The notes: generated by a model from the sequence alone, not told the origin. 64,000 nt of DNA from Bradyrhizobium oligotrophicum S58 (GCF_000344805.1 NC_020453.1:5117001-5181000); one strand, 5' to 3'; counted from the stretch's first letter, positions 44,075 through 53,538 are shown. Program-made: numbers and translations.

Positions 44075-44722
44075 TCACCCCTTCGGGCAAGCCGCTCCGG
44101 CGTCGGCCCAGGCCTTGATGAGCTCGCCGAACTGCTTCTGCGTCCCTGGCGCAGGCGTCCGTCCCCCTCCTGGATTCCAGCCCCAGCCGACCAGCTCATC
44201 CTCAGCCATATGGTGAACCAGCTGGGCCATGGTCTTGCCGCCGTTGAGCTTCGGATCCTTGATCTGGGTGCAGATCTGGCCGAGCGAACGGCCCTGCCAG
44301 GCCATCTCGATCGGGGCCAGCTGCCACTTCGGATTGCCGGGCACCCGCGCCGCGTCGAAATTCGCCTCGTGGTGACACGTCGTGCAGGCGAGACCGCCGG
44401 GCGCGCCCACCCCGGCCTCGCCGCGGACCACCATCGGCTGGTGCGGTGTCATTCGGTCGGTCTGCGTCGGACGATCGCCGGCCGGATGGCAGTTCATGCA
44501 GCGCGGCGACTGCAGCACCTTGCCGGCCTCCTCGAACAGCGCCACCGCGCGCTCGTTCTTGTTCGCGATCTTCGCAAAGTCGGCGACCGGTTTCAGGCCG
44601 CCGGCCACGCGCGTCGCCTCCGGCGCGGCATCAGCGCGATCAAGTCCTGGATAGGCCGCGATCGCGACCGCAACCGCGCTGCCGGCCAGCAGCGCCAGCG
44701 CTCCCGTTCCAACCAGTCTCAT
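44075..44722 (-). CDS. Exported diheme cytochrome c, electron acceptor of the Mo hydroxylase
   Basis: 215 residues. N-terminal signal or anchor segment (ALALLAGSAVAVAIAAYPGL). Two c-type heme sites, CMNCH at 75-79 and CTTCH at 113-117. Later methionines (MAW, MAQ, MAED) are possible axial ligands. The start codon overlaps the stop of the upstream molybdenum subunit (TGATG-type arrangement), so it is translationally coupled. Its role is inferred to be moving electrons from the molybdenum enzyme to the respiratory chain in the periplasm. Confidence 0.87.
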   Translation of the reverse strand: MRLVGTGALALLAGSAVAVAIAAYPGLDRADAAPEATRVAGGLKPVADFAKIANKNERAVALFEEAGKVLQSPRCMNCHPAGDRPTQTDRMTPHQPMVVRGEAGVGAPGGLACTTCHHEANFDAARVPGNPKWQLAPIEMAWQGRSLGQICTQIKDPKLNGGKTMAQLVHHMAEDELVGWGWNPGGGRTPAPGTQKQFGELIKAWADAGAACPKG

Positions 44723-46905
44723 GCGGTATCTCCGGGCCGGACCGGCAATTGGGTCGGTCGCGGCAGGCCGAGCTTCGCCATGGCGTTGGCAACAGCCGGT
44801 CCGAGCGGCGGCACACCGGGCTCGCCGACCCCTGAGGGCTTCTCGGTCGACGGCACGACGACAACCTCGATCTGCGGCATCTCGTTGATGCGCAGCGAGC
44901 GGTAGGTGTCGAAATTGCCTGCCACCGGACGCCCTTCGTCGAGCGGCTGCTGCGCATAGAGGATGTGGCCGAGGGCAAAGCCGATGCCGCCTTCCATCTG
45001 CGCGCGGATGATGTCCGGGTTGACGGCGACGCCGCAATCGACGGCGCACCACACCTTGTGAACCACCGGTCCGTCGGTGCCCATCGACAGTTCGACCACC
45101 TGGGCAACGTAGGTATTGAAGCTCTCGACCACGGCGACGCCGCGGGCGCGGCCGGTTTCGAGCTTGGCCCCCTTCCAGTCCGCGAGCTGCGCCACCGCCT
45201 TGAGCACGCCGGCGTGGCGCGGCTTGTCGGCCATCATGGCGAGCCGCCCCTCCACCGGATCCTGACCAGCGGCTTCGAGCAGCTGATCGACGAACGCCTC
45301 GACGGCGTAGCCGGTGTGGGTGTGGCCGACCGAGCGCCACCACAGCACGGGCACGCCGACATCGACCTGGTGCACGTCGCAGCGGAAATTCGCCACCTCG
45401 TAGGGAATCTCGTTGGATCCCTCGTAGGCCGTCGAATCGAGACCATTCTTCATGGTCATCGCCTCGAACGGCGAGCCCTTCATGATCGACTGGCCGACGA
45501 TCGTATCCGACCACGCCACGATCTTGCCGTCGCGGACCACGCCGCGCATGCGGTGCAGGCTGAACGGCCGGTAGTAGCCGCCGCGCATGTCGTCCTCGCG
45601 GGTCCACACCAGCTTGACCGGGCGCCCCGGCCCGATCGCCTTGGCGACCTGCGCCAGCTCAAGGGCGACATGCGTCGATTGCTGCGCCCGCCGGCCGAAG
45701 CTGCCGCCGGCCAAAATCGTCTTGAGATCCACCTTGTCGATATCGAGGCCCAGCACCTGCGCGATCACGGCATGATCCGGCGTCGGAAACTGGCTGCCAT
45801 AGCGCGCCGAGGCGGTCTCGCCCTTCCAATGGATGAAGGCGTTGATCGGCTCCATCGGCGCATGGGCCAGATACGGGAAGACGAACTCGGTCTCGATCAG
45901 CTTGCCGCCCTTGGCGATCTCGGCATCGACATCGCCCTCCTGCTTCACCAGCGCGCCCTGCTTGCCGGCGCGCGCGCGAAACTCTTCCAGCAGCTGCGCC
46001 GTGCCGCGCGTCTCCGCCTTGCTGTCGTCCCAGCTGATCTTGAGCAGGTCGCGGGCGGTCTTGGCCGGCCAGAAGCCCTCGGCATAGACGGCGACGCCGT
46101 TCGGCACCTCCTTGACGTCGACCACTCCCGGCACGGCCTTCGCAGCCGACGCATCGAACGAGGCCACCTTGCCGCCGAACCGCGGCGAGCGCGCCACCAG
46201 CACGGTTAACGTGCCCGGATCCTTGATGTCGAGCGTATACTCGGCCGACCCGTTCGACTTGGCGACGCTGTCGAGACGCTTCACGGCGCCTTCCTTGCCG
46301 ATCAGCTTGAAGGCCGAGGGATCCTTGAGCTGCGGGTTCGCCGGCATCGGCTGCTGCATCGCCTTCGCGGCCAGGGCGCCGAAGCCGCTCTGCTTGCCGG
46401 ACGCATGGCGGATGATGCCCTTCTCGACCGTGATCTCCTCGGCCGGGACTTTCCATTCATCGGCGGCAGCCGCGACCAGCATCGCGCGCGCGGCGGCGCC
46501 GACTTTTCGCATCTGCTCGTAGGAATTGGCGATCGCGCTCGAGCCACCGGTGCCCTGCACCCCGAACAAAAGGTTCTTGTAGAGCGCCGGATTGGACGGC
46601 GCGTGATCGGCACGCATCTGCGCCCAGTCGGCATCGAGCTCCTCGGCGACTAGCGTCGCCATGCCGGTGAACGGCCCCTGCCCGAACTCGATGTGCTTGC
46701 ACAGCACCGTGACAGTGTCGTCCTGGCCGATGACCAGGAACGTGTTCGGGGCGATGTTGACGGACTTCGCCGCGTTGGCGTCCTGCGCATAAGCGACACC
46801 GTTGCGGGCGACGTAGGTGGCGAGAACCAGCCCCGCGCCCGCCTTCAGCAGCGAACGGCGGGACAATGAGCCGGCGGAGGCTTCAGGCTTGACATGCGCG
46901 TTCAT
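44719..46905 (-). CDS. Molybdopterin-binding subunit of an isoquinoline 1-oxidoreductase/aldehyde dehydrogenase-type hydroxylase
   Basis: 728 residues. Tat signal SRRSLLKAGAG at 15-25 and a hydrophobic stretch ending AYA indicate periplasmic location. The body matches the IorB group of the xanthine dehydrogenase family: CKHIEFGQGPFTGMATLVAE, GGSFGRRAQQ, HAPMEPINAF, and the C-terminal EKPSGVGEPGVPPLGPAVAN with the catalytic Glu. Start at 46905 sits 2 bp after the small subunit's stop codon. Substrate (aldehyde or N-heterocycle) cannot be told from sequence. Works with the 2Fe-2S subunit and the cytochrome. Confidence 0.88.
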   Translation of the reverse strand: MNAHVKPEASAGSLSRRSLLKAGAGLVLATYVARNGVAYAQDANAAKSVNIAPNTFLVIGQDDTVTVLCKHIEFGQGPFTGMATLVAEELDADWAQMRADHAPSNPALYKNLLFGVQGTGGSSAIANSYEQMRKVGAAARAMLVAAAADEWKVPAEEITVEKGIIRHASGKQSGFGALAAKAMQQPMPANPQLKDPSAFKLIGKEGAVKRLDSVAKSNGSAEYTLDIKDPGTLTVLVARSPRFGGKVASFDASAAKAVPGVVDVKEVPNGVAVYAEGFWPAKTARDLLKISWDDSKAETRGTAQLLEEFRARAGKQGALVKQEGDVDAEIAKGGKLIETEFVFPYLAHAPMEPINAFIHWKGETASARYGSQFPTPDHAVIAQVLGLDIDKVDLKTILAGGSFGRRAQQSTHVALELAQVAKAIGPGRPVKLVWTREDDMRGGYYRPFSLHRMRGVVRDGKIVAWSDTIVGQSIMKGSPFEAMTMKNGLDSTAYEGSNEIPYEVANFRCDVHQVDVGVPVLWWRSVGHTHTGYAVEAFVDQLLEAAGQDPVEGRLAMMADKPRHAGVLKAVAQLADWKGAKLETGRARGVAVVESFNTYVAQVVELSMGTDGPVVHKVWCAVDCGVAVNPDIIRAQMEGGIGFALGHILYAQQPLDEGRPVAGNFDTYRSLRINEMPQIEVVVVPSTEKPSGVGEPGVPPLGPAVANAMAKLGLPRPTQLPVRPGDTA

Positions 46906-46907
46906 GC

Positions 46908-47372
46908 TCAGCCCTCCAGCGTCTTGGCGGCGGAATGGATCGCGGCGCGGATGCGGACATAGGTGGCGCAGCGGCAGATGTTGCCGGTCATCGCGAGGTC
47001 GATGTCCTGGTCGGTCGGCTTGGGATTGAGACCGAGCAGCGCGGCCGCGCTCATCACCTGCCCGGACTGGCAGTAGCCACATTGCGGCACATCGTGCGCG
47101 GCCCACGCCTTTTGCACCGCGGCGCCTTCCTTGCTGGTCAGCCCTTCGATCGTGGTGACCTCGCTCTTGCCGACGGCAGACACCGGCAGCGAACATGAGC
47201 GCACGGTCTGGCCATCGAGATAGACGGTGCAGGCCCCGCATTGGGCAACGCCGCAGCCATATTTGGTGCCGGTCAGCCCGACATTGTCGCGAATGGCCCA
47301 CAGCAAGGGCGTGCCCGGGTCGACATCGACCTGATGCTCCCGCCCGTTTATCTTCAAGGTGAACGCCGCCAT
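46908..47372 (-). CDS. [2Fe-2S] subunit of the molybdenum hydroxylase (IorA-like)
   Basis: 153 residues. Plant-type ferredoxin cluster cysteines C40, C45, C48 and C60 ([10 protein letters not shown]). A second 2Fe-2S site uses C98, C101 (QCGYCQSGQ) and C133, C135 (ICRC). Length and order match the small subunits of two-subunit xanthine-dehydrogenase-type enzymes. Start at 47372 ([10 protein letters not shown]) chosen over an upstream ATG in non-homologous sequence. First gene of the three-gene operon. It has no Tat signal of its own and is probably co-exported with the large subunit. Confidence 0.88.
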   Translation of the reverse strand: MAAFTLKINGREHQVDVDPGTPLLWAIRDNVGLTGTKYGCGVAQCGACTVYLDGQTVRSCSLPVSAVGKSEVTTIEGLTSKEGAAVQKAWAAHDVPQCGYCQSGQVMSAAALLGLNPKPTDQDIDLAMTGNICRCATYVRIRAAIHSAAKTLEG

Positions 47373-47497
47373 TGCCGCCCTCGCTGTCCTTCGTTCGACA
47401 CCGCGAGTTAGATGCATTCGAGAATGGCTCGCAATTCACAGAGCCGTGCAGTGCGTCAAAATATTTCTGCGCTGGCGCGGAACGTTCTGGCGGCGAC

Positions 47498-47593
47498 GGA
47501 GCGACATCCGGGTTCATCACCGGCATCCCGGACAACCCGGATGTCGCTCCCGCCTCCGCCCTGCGGGCGCAGGCGAAGCTCATCCGGTCTACG
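47498..47593. repeat. Palindromic repeat family A, copy 6 (degenerate)
   Basis: GAGCGACATCCGGGTTCATC and AACCCGGATGTCGCTC form the core. The right arm has a GCCCTGCGGGC insertion and ends CTCATCCGGTCTACG. The left outer arm is decayed. It lies upstream of the molybdenum operon. Confidence 0.75.
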
Positions 47594-47615
47594 ACACCGC
47601 GCGCGCTCTATTCAC

Positions 47616-47640
47616 CGTCATTGCGAGCGCAACAAAGTGG
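47616..47640. repeat. Fragment of repeat family B
   Basis: ACCGTCATTGCGAGCGCAAC matches the left end of the family B palindrome seen at 1742 and 56279. No right arm follows. Confidence 0.5.
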
Positions 47641-47677
47641 TCCGGAAACAGCGGACGCACGTCAGCGGCCGCACGCC

Positions 47678-47789
47678 CGTAGCCCGGATGAGCGCAGCGA
47701 CATCCGGGGTCTCACGTGCAGCTCGTGAGAACCCGGATGTCGCTTTCGTCGAAGCCCCGCGGGCTTCGCCGGAGCTCATCCGGGCTACG
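47678..47789. repeat. Palindromic repeat family A, copy 7 (long variant)
   Basis: CGTAGCCCGGATGAGCGCAG at the left and CTCATCCGGGCTACG at the right, with an extra GAAGCCCCGCGGGCTTC hairpin in the right arm. Only about 85 bases from copy 6. Confidence 0.92.
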
Positions 47790-47794
47790 GATCT

Positions 47795-48745
47795 CTACTT
47801 CACCTGATAAGGCAACGCCTGGCCGGCGAAGAACGCCGTGAGGTTCGCCACGACGCAGGCCTGCATCGCGACATGCGCCTCCCTTGTGTTGCCGCCGATA
47901 TGCGGGGTCACCACCACGTTCGGCAGCGCTGTCAGCTCATCCGGTGCATGCGGCTCGGTCTCGAACACGTCGAGTCCGGCACCGGCGATGGCGCCGTCCT
48001 TCAGCGCGACGACAAGCGCGCGCTCGTCGATGACCGAGCCGCGCGAGATGTTGACGACATGACCGTCGGGACCGAGCTTCTTCAGCAGCTCCGCATCGAC
48101 GACATGGGTGGTCTCGGCGCTGGCACGGACCGCGATCATCAGCACGGTGCACCATTCGGCGAGCGCATCGAGGCTCGGGAAGTATTGGTACGGCAGATCG
48201 TCGTAGCGGCTGCGGTTGAAATAGCCGACCTCGGTCTCGAACGCCGCAACGCGGGCCGCGATCTTGCGGCCGATCTCGCCCATGCCGTAGACGCCGACCC
48301 TGCAGCCGGCGAGGCTCGGCGGCGGCCTCATTAGCGGCGACGGCTTGGCCCCGGCCCAGCCGCCGTCGCGCACATAGGGGTCGGCAACGATCAATCGCCG
48401 CACGCTCGCCAGCATCAGCATCAGCGCGATGTCGGCGACCGCCGCGGCATTGGCGCCGGGGCTATGGCCGACCGCGATATTGCGCGCCGCCGCCGCCTTG
48501 AGATCGACGCCGTCATAGCCGGTGCCGTAGCAGACGATCGCCCCCAGCGCCGGCAGCCGGTCCATCTCGGCCGCGCCCAACCGCGTGGCGCCGGCCGTGA
48601 TCAGCGCCCGGATCTGCGCCACCTCGTCGGCCGGAAACAGTTCGTGCGCCGGCTTGCCGCCAGTGTCGAGCAGGTCGAAACGATCGGCAAAGCGCTGAAT
48701 CATCGATTTGGGAAAGCGGGAATAGATCAGGACCTTGTCGGGCAT
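47795..48745 (-). CDS. D-isomer-specific 2-hydroxyacid dehydrogenase (glyoxylate/hydroxypyruvate reductase-like)
   Basis: 316 residues. NAD(P)-binding motif GMGEIG at 154-159, catalytic R235 (NISRGS), E264 (FETEP) and H282 (PHIGG). N-terminal substrate domain with VCYGTGYDGVDL. Reduces a 2-keto acid to the D-2-hydroxy acid or the reverse. Start at 48745, after the rplKA terminator, so it is independently transcribed. It stops 6 bp after a family A repeat. Confidence 0.9.
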   Translation of the reverse strand: MPDKVLIYSRFPKSMIQRFADRFDLLDTGGKPAHELFPADEVAQIRALITAGATRLGAAEMDRLPALGAIVCYGTGYDGVDLKAAAARNIAVGHSPGANAAAVADIALMLMLASVRRLIVADPYVRDGGWAGAKPSPLMRPPPSLAGCRVGVYGMGEIGRKIAARVAAFETEVGYFNRSRYDDLPYQYFPSLDALAEWCTVLMIAVRASAETTHVVDAELLKKLGPDGHVVNISRGSVIDERALVVALKDGAIAGAGLDVFETEPHAPDELTALPNVVVTPHIGGNTREAHVAMQACVVANLTAFFAGQALPYQVK

Positions 48746-48760
48746 GTCGGCCGATACTCC

Positions 48761-48800
48761 AAAATGCGAAGGGCGGGATCGATGAACGATCCCGCCCTTC
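48761..48800 (-). terminator. Rho-independent terminator after rplA
   Basis: A perfect 14-bp stem GAAGGGCGGGATCG / CGATCCCGCCCTTC with a 5-base loop, 24 bp after the rplA stop. GCATTTTGG follows on the - strand. It separates rplKA from the genes that come before rplJ. Confidence 0.88.
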
Positions 48801-48823
48801 CTCACTAACTCATGCGTGGGCGC

Positions 48824-49516
48824 TTACGCGAGCACCGTGCCCGGCTCGACCTTGACGCCCGGGCCCATGGTCGAGGAGACCGCGACACGCTGGACGTAGG
48901 TGCCCTTGGCACCCGCCGGCTTGGCCTTCACGACCGCATCCGCCAGGGCCTTGATGTTCTCGACCAGCTTGTCCTCGCCGAACGAGGCCTTGCCGACGCC
49001 GGCCTGGATGATGCCGGCCTTCTCGACGCGGAACTCGACCGAGCCGCCCTTGGCGCCCTTGACCGCTCCCGTGACATCCATGGTCACCGTGCCGATCTTC
49101 GGGTTCGGCATCATGCCGCGCGGACCGAGCACCTTACCGAGGCGGCCGACCAGCGGCATCATGTCGGGGGTGGCGATACAACGATCGAAGTCGATGTTGC
49201 CGTTCTGCACCTTCTCGACCAGGTCCTCCGCACCGACCACGTCGGCACCGGCCGCCCGGGCTTCGTCGGCCTTGGCGCCGCGGGCGAACACGCCGACGCG
49301 GAGCGTACGGCCGGTGCCGTTCGGCAGCATGACCACGCCACGGACCATCTGGTCGGCGTGGCGCGGATCGACGCCGAGGTTGATCGAGACCTCGATGGTC
49401 TCGTCGAACTTCGAGACGGCCCGCTCCTTGATCATCTTGATCGCGTCAGCAAGCGGGTAGAGCTTGGTGCGATCGATGCCCTCGCGGGCCTTCTTCAAAC
49501 GCTTTCCGATAGCCAT
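48824..49516 (-). CDS. rplA: 50S ribosomal protein L1
   Basis: 230 residues, [20 protein letters not shown] with [20 protein letters not shown]. Forms the L1 stalk. In E. coli L1 also represses rplKA translation. 6 bp after rplK. Confidence 0.99.
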   Translation of the reverse strand: MAIGKRLKKAREGIDRTKLYPLADAIKMIKERAVSKFDETIEVSINLGVDPRHADQMVRGVVMLPNGTGRTLRVGVFARGAKADEARAAGADVVGAEDLVEKVQNGNIDFDRCIATPDMMPLVGRLGKVLGPRGMMPNPKIGTVTMDVTGAVKGAKGGSVEFRVEKAGIIQAGVGKASFGEDKLVENIKALADAVVKAKPAGAKGTYVQRVAVSSTMGPGVKVEPGTVLA

Positions 49517-49522
49517 GGCCGC

Positions 49523-49951
49523 TTACCCCGCAACTTCCAGACCCATCGAGCGGGCAGAGCCCTCGACCATCTTCATGGCCGACTCGATCGAGTCGCAATT
49601 CAGGTCCTTCATCTTCTTCTCGGCGATCTCGCGCACCTGCGCCTTGGTCACCGCGCCGGCCTTGTCCCGACCCGGGGCCTTGGAGCCCGACTGGATCTTG
49701 GCGGCCTGCTTGAGGAAGAACGACATCGGCGGCGTCTTCATCTCGAAGGTGAAGGACCGGTCCGCGTAAATGGTGATGACCACCGGGATCGGGGTGTTCT
49801 TCTCTTCCTTCTGGGTCTGCGCGTTGAACGCCTTGCAGAACTCCATGATGTTGAGACCGCGCTGACCGAGCGCGGGGCCGATCGGCGGCGACGGGTTGGC
49901 CGCGCCGGCCGGAACCTGAAGCTTCAGGTAACCGGTTACTTTCTTTGCCAT
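49523..49951 (-). CDS. rplK: 50S ribosomal protein L11
   Basis: 142 residues, [40 protein letters not shown] with the C-terminal rRNA-binding part. Start at 49951. The preceding frame to 50131 is not conserved. Needed for stringent response via RelA. Confidence 0.99.
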   Translation of the reverse strand: MAKKVTGYLKLQVPAGAANPSPPIGPALGQRGLNIMEFCKAFNAQTQKEEKNTPIPVVITIYADRSFTFEMKTPPMSFFLKQAAKIQSGSKAPGRDKAGAVTKAQVREIAEKKMKDLNCDSIESAMKMVEGSARSMGLEVAG

Positions 49952-50183
49952 TATGACTCTCCAATGCGCTCGCAGCTTTGCCAATTGCGAACGCAACGCC
50001 TCAGGCGACAAAACCCGATGGCGGTGGTTTGGGACCGTGGTCCGGCGCGCTTGGTCCGGCTGGCAATGCCGGTCACGCCTCCCACGAACGAAATCGCCCC
50101 CCGTTCGGGGAGCGAAGGGCGCCCGATACACGAGATCGGACGAAAAGGGAAGCCCGGCGACGCCGCAGATGCGGCGACCTGGC
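49952..50183 (-). other. nusG-rplK intergenic region
   Basis: About 230 bases without a gene. A short stem CCCCG/CGGGG (50096-50110) on the - strand could be a weak terminator or L1-type leader element. Not resolved by eye. Confidence 0.35.
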
Positions 50184-50741
50184 TTAGCCGACCACCTTCT
50201 CGACCTGGTTGAACTCCAGCTCGACCGGGGTGGCGCGGCCGAAGATCGACACCGCGACCTTGACGCGCGAGCGGGCCTCGTCGATTTCCTCGACCACGCC
50301 GGAGAACGAGGCGAACGGGCCGTCGGCGACGCGGACGTTCTCGCCGATCTCGAACGACACCGACGACTTCGGCCGCTCCACGCCTTCCTGCATCTGGTTC
50401 AGGATGCGCATCGCCTCGCCTTCGGAGATCGGCATCGGCTTGTTCTCGGCGCCGAGGAAGCCGGTCACCTTGGGCGTGTTCTTGATCAGGTGGAACGCCT
50501 CGTCGGTCAGCTTCATCTTCACCAGCACGTAGCCGGGGAAGAACTTGCGCTCGGCGTCGATCTTGCGGCCGCGGCGCACCTCGGTGACCTTCTCGATCGG
50601 CACCAGCACCTGCTCGAACAGATCCTCGAGATTGCGCTGCTTGGCCTGCTCGCGGATCGACTCGGCGACCTTCTTCTCGAAGTTCGAATAGGCGTGGACG
50701 ATGTACCAGCGCTTGTCGGACGATTGCGTTGCGGTTGCCAT
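50184..50741 (-). CDS. nusG: Transcription elongation/antitermination factor NusG
   Basis: 185 residues. NGN domain [20 protein letters not shown] and [11 protein letters not shown]-terminal KOW domain [20 protein letters not shown]. Binds RNA polymerase and S10. Start codon touches the secE stop. Confidence 0.99.
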   Translation of the reverse strand: MATATQSSDKRWYIVHAYSNFEKKVAESIREQAKQRNLEDLFEQVLVPIEKVTEVRRGRKIDAERKFFPGYVLVKMKLTDEAFHLIKNTPKVTGFLGAENKPMPISEGEAMRILNQMQEGVERPKSSVSFEIGENVRVADGPFASFSGVVEEIDEARSRVKVAVSIFGRATPVELEFNQVEKVVG

Positions 50742-50932
50742 CAGTGGATGCCCAGCACGAGGGTGATGAGATAACGGATGATCTGATCGGCGGCGAAGAA
50801 GAAGATCGAAGCCAGCGCCACCATCACGAACACCATGATCGTGGTGATCGTGACCTCGCGGCGGGTCGGCCAGGTGACCTTGGTGGTCTCCGAGCGCACT
50901 TCCTGCAGGAATTTGAACGGGCTGGTAGCCAT
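50741..50932 (-). CDS. secE: Preprotein translocase subunit SecE
   Basis: 63 residues, the minimal single-span form: FLQEVRSETTKVTWPTRREV followed by one transmembrane helix (IMVFVMVALASIFFFAADQI). Clamp subunit for SecY (11280-12611). Overlaps nusG by one base. Confidence 0.98.
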   Translation of the reverse strand: MATSPFKFLQEVRSETTKVTWPTRREVTITTIMVFVMVALASIFFFAADQIIRYLITLVLGIH

Positions 50933-51111
50933 CGTCAGGGGTCCGCGTCCGTCATCAGACGATTGAAGAGTTTACAGGGAAAACCGAACAGCCGACCTTG
51001 GCCCACCCTCTTGTCGGAGAGATGAGCCGATCCACGGGCTCGCTTGTTCGGGGATTGAAAAGCCGCGCCGGATATCCGCTTTTGTCGCGGGCCGGCTGCA
51101 GGTTGGTCCGA
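50933..51111 (-). other. 5' leader region of the secE-nusG operon
   Basis: About 180 bases between the predicted transcription start and secE. No gene or clear structured motif seen. Confidence 0.4.
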
Positions 51112-51140
51112 TATCTACTGTCAGGCCGGTCAAAGGTCAA
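51112..51140 (-). promoter_or_regulatory. Probable sigma70-type promoter of secE-nusG-rplK-rplA
   Basis: On the - strand TTGACC (51135-51140), a 17-base spacer, and TAGATA (51112-51117). It points toward secE, about 175 bases away. Best promoter match seen in the window. Confidence 0.7.
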
Positions 51141-51398
51141 GATATGGGCATGCCGGGCCTTCCCGGTCATATCAGCGGCAGGCCGCCACCTGCCCCATCC
51201 CGAGACCGCTTTTCGTCCCACGGCAGGCCATTTCCGCACCACGGCAGGTTGAGCAGTTGCCGCGACGAAATGCCCGTGGCGGAGCGGTTCCTGCCCTTGC
51301 CCGGCCTGCAGCGCCCGCCCATGCTCATAGGCAAGTCGATGCCGTTGATGCCCTGCCGGCCCGATGGTCGGCAGGCCCAACATGCCGCGCGGCCGATC

Positions 51399-51653
51399 CT
51401 ATTGCGCCGTGACCTGAGCCGCCGCCTGGATCGGCGACGAGCCCTTGAGGCATTGCCGCGCGGTCTCGATCTCCGCGTCGGTGGCGCCGCGACTGCGCGC
51501 CCAGGTCTCGGCCGCCGGGGCGGAATATTTGGCGACATAATAGCGGATGACAACACACGACACGTGCCGCAGCGAACCCGGCGGGCTCGCCGCGAAACCA
51601 GCATCGAGCGACGCCAGCAGCAACCCCAACGCAACAGTTCCCCGCAGCATCAT
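51399..51653 (-). CDS. Small exported protein of unknown function
   Basis: 84 residues. MMLRGTVALGLLLASLDAGFAASPPG is a signal peptide with probable cleavage after GFA or FAA. The mature part has two cysteines (HVSCVVIRYY and ARQCLKG) that could form a disulfide, plus a conserved-looking helix AETWARSRGATDAEIETARQ. Either of two adjacent ATGs (51653, 51650) may start it. It lies between tRNA-Trp and secE, a position usually empty. Function unknown. Confidence 0.65.
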   Translation of the reverse strand: MMLRGTVALGLLLASLDAGFAASPPGSLRHVSCVVIRYYVAKYSAPAAETWARSRGATDAEIETARQCLKGSSPIQAAAQVTAQ

Positions 51654-51782
51654 GGCGCACCACCCCTCGATTGGAACCGGCCCCTGAACGCGACGACAAC
51701 GGCATAAGTTCCGCACGCCGCGAGAAATCGCGCAGCGGAGCCGTGGGCGGAGCGGTTTCAGAGAGATCGTGAAGGCGGTCGC

Positions 51783-51858
51783 TGGCAGGAGTGGAGAGGC
51801 TCGAACTCCCAACCCCCGGTTTTGGAGACCGGTGCTCTACCAATTGAGCTACACTCCT
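51783..51858 (-). tRNA. trnW: tRNA-Trp (anticodon CCA)
   Basis: Cloverleaf on the - strand. Acceptor AGGAGTG pairs with CACTCCT, the D arm is GCTCAATTGGTAGAGC, the anticodon arm is CCGGT-CTCCAAA-ACCGG with CCA anticodon, and the T arm carries TTCGAGC. Discriminator G and an encoded CCA end follow. Located upstream of secE-nusG as in many alphaproteobacteria. Confidence 0.97.
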
Positions 51859-52011
51859 ACGGGACCGGCCGCCAGCGTCGTCCGGTCCGCGCGCTTTCAA
51901 GCATAGACCTCCCCCCGAATGCAAGGGTGCAATGGGGCAAATCGACTGGTCAGAGCACAACTTCCGCGCCAGACTTGATGCAAATCGACAACATGCCCTC
52001 AGGGAGAGCCC

Positions 52012-53247
52012 ATGACCCCGCCAACCGCCGCCTCCAGCGTGCCCTTTTCCGCGCTCCGCTCGCTGACCCCGCCGCTGCCGGATGACCGCCCCGAGGCGCT
52101 CGGCCTCTCCGCCGTCCGGCTGCAGCGGGCATCGGATGCGTTCAAGCGCGAGGCCGACAAGGGAACCATGCCCGGGGCGACGCTGCTGGTTGGGCGCCGG
52201 GGCCGGATCGGCTGGTTCGATGCGATCGGCCGGCAGGCACCGGATGCCGACACGCCGATGCGGCCCGATTCGATCTTCCGCATCTTCTCGATGACCAAGC
52301 CGATCGTCTCGCTGGGCATCATGATGCTGGTCGAGGACGGCGACCTGCTGTTGTCCGACCCCGTCGCAAAATTCATCCCGGAATTCGGCGACCAGAAGGT
52401 CGGCGTGGACAACGGCGGCAAGCTGGAGCTGGTGCCGGTCGCCCAGCCAATGACGGTGCAGGACCTGCTGCGCCACACCTCGGGGCTTGCCTATGAGCAC
52501 ACCGGCACCGGGCCGGTGCACCAGCTCTACCAGCAGTCGCGGGTGCGCAGCCGCAAGATCAGCAACGCCGAGCACGCCGCGATCGTCGCCGGCCTGCCGC
52601 TGATCTGCCGGCCGGGCGCCGCGTTCAACTACAGCCGCTCGACCGACATCCTCGGGCGGATCATCGAGGTCGTCGCCGGCCGATCGCTCGGCGTGTTCCT
52701 CTCCGAGCGCATCCTCGCTCCGCTCGGCATGAACGAGACCGCCTTCTTCACCAGCGAGGCCAATGCCGGCCGGCTGGCCGAGCCGTTCGCCAAGGACCCC
52801 TGGACCGGCGAGGCGGTCAATCTGTTCAAGATGACCGAGCAGCCGCTGATGGAATCCGGCGGCGGCGGCCTGGTCGCGACCACGATGGATTACGCCCGCT
52901 TCTGCGCGATGCTGCTGAACAAGGGCAGCCTCGATGGCACCAGGCTGGTCGGGCGCAAGACGCTCGAGCTGATGGCCTCCGATCATCTCGGACCTCACGT
53001 CGGCATCCAGGGCACGATCCTGTCGCCCGGTCACGGTTTTGGCCTCGGCTTTGCCGTGCGCCGCGAGGCCGGCATCGCCCCCTTCCCCGGCTCGCCCGGC
53101 ACCTTCTTCTGGAGCGGCATCGCCGGCACCTTCTTCTGGATCGATCCGAAGGAGGAGCTGTTCTGCGTGTTCATGGCCCAGGCGCCGGGCCAGCGGGACT
53201 TCCTGCGCACCTTGGTGCGCGACGTGGTGTATGCGGCGGTGGAGTGA
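52012..53247 (+). CDS. Serine hydrolase, class C beta-lactamase/esterase family
   Basis: 411 residues with no evident signal peptide. Catalytic SxxK motif SMTK at 93-96 and the tyrosine motif around Y207 (FNYSRS). The set resembles EstB-type esterases and penicillin-binding-like hydrolases rather than secreted AmpC. AGGGAG precedes the start. Substrate unknown (short-chain ester or peptide). Divergent from tRNA-Trp. Confidence 0.88.
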   Translation: MTPPTAASSVPFSALRSLTPPLPDDRPEALGLSAVRLQRASDAFKREADKGTMPGATLLVGRRGRIGWFDAIGRQAPDADTPMRPDSIFRIFSMTKPIVSLGIMMLVEDGDLLLSDPVAKFIPEFGDQKVGVDNGGKLELVPVAQPMTVQDLLRHTSGLAYEHTGTGPVHQLYQQSRVRSRKISNAEHAAIVAGLPLICRPGAAFNYSRSTDILGRIIEVVAGRSLGVFLSERILAPLGMNETAFFTSEANAGRLAEPFAKDPWTGEAVNLFKMTEQPLMESGGGGLVATTMDYARFCAMLLNKGSLDGTRLVGRKTLELMASDHLGPHVGIQGTILSPGHGFGLGFAVRREAGIAPFPGSPGTFFWSGIAGTFFWIDPKEELFCVFMAQAPGQRDFLRTLVRDVVYAAVE

Positions 53248-53252
53248 GTTCT

Positions 53253-53339
53253 TGTAGCCCGGATGAGCGGAAGCGACATCCGGGTTCTCCCGCGCTCCTC
53301 GTGTGAACCCGCATGTCGCTTCCGCTCATGCGGGCTACG
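53253..53339. repeat. Palindromic repeat family A, copy 8
   Basis: TGTAGCCCGGATGAGCGGAA and TTCCGCTCATGCGGGCTACG arms with a CCGCGCTCCTCGTG loop. Directly follows the serine hydrolase stop. Confidence 0.92.
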
Positions 53340-53377
53340 GACCATGCCGCGTTTGCCGTGGTCGACCGACAACCACA

Positions 53378-53496
53378 GCTGTCGTCCTCGCGAACGCGGG
53401 GACCCATACCGCGGAAGCTGTCGAGGGATGTCACTGCCCGTTGCCCGCCTCATTCCGGCGTGTGGTTATCGGTCCCGGCGTTCGCCGGGACGACAT
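53378..53496. repeat. Palindromic repeat family C, copy 1
   Basis: Ends GTCGTCCTCGCGAACGCGGG and CCCGGCGTTCGCCGGGACGAC are near-complementary over about 20 bases. The middle contains CCCATACCGCGG and CACTGCCCGTTGCC. A related copy is at 56110-56263. Confidence 0.75.
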
Positions 53497-53538
53497 TGGT
53501 GAGTGTGGCCGCACCACCGGCCATAGCAGCATTTGCTC

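Noticed and set aside
51220..51260. Direct repeat CCGCACCACGGCAGG-like words, considered as a CRISPR or iteron fragment
   Set aside because: Only two partial copies, no regular spacing, and no cas or replication gene nearby.
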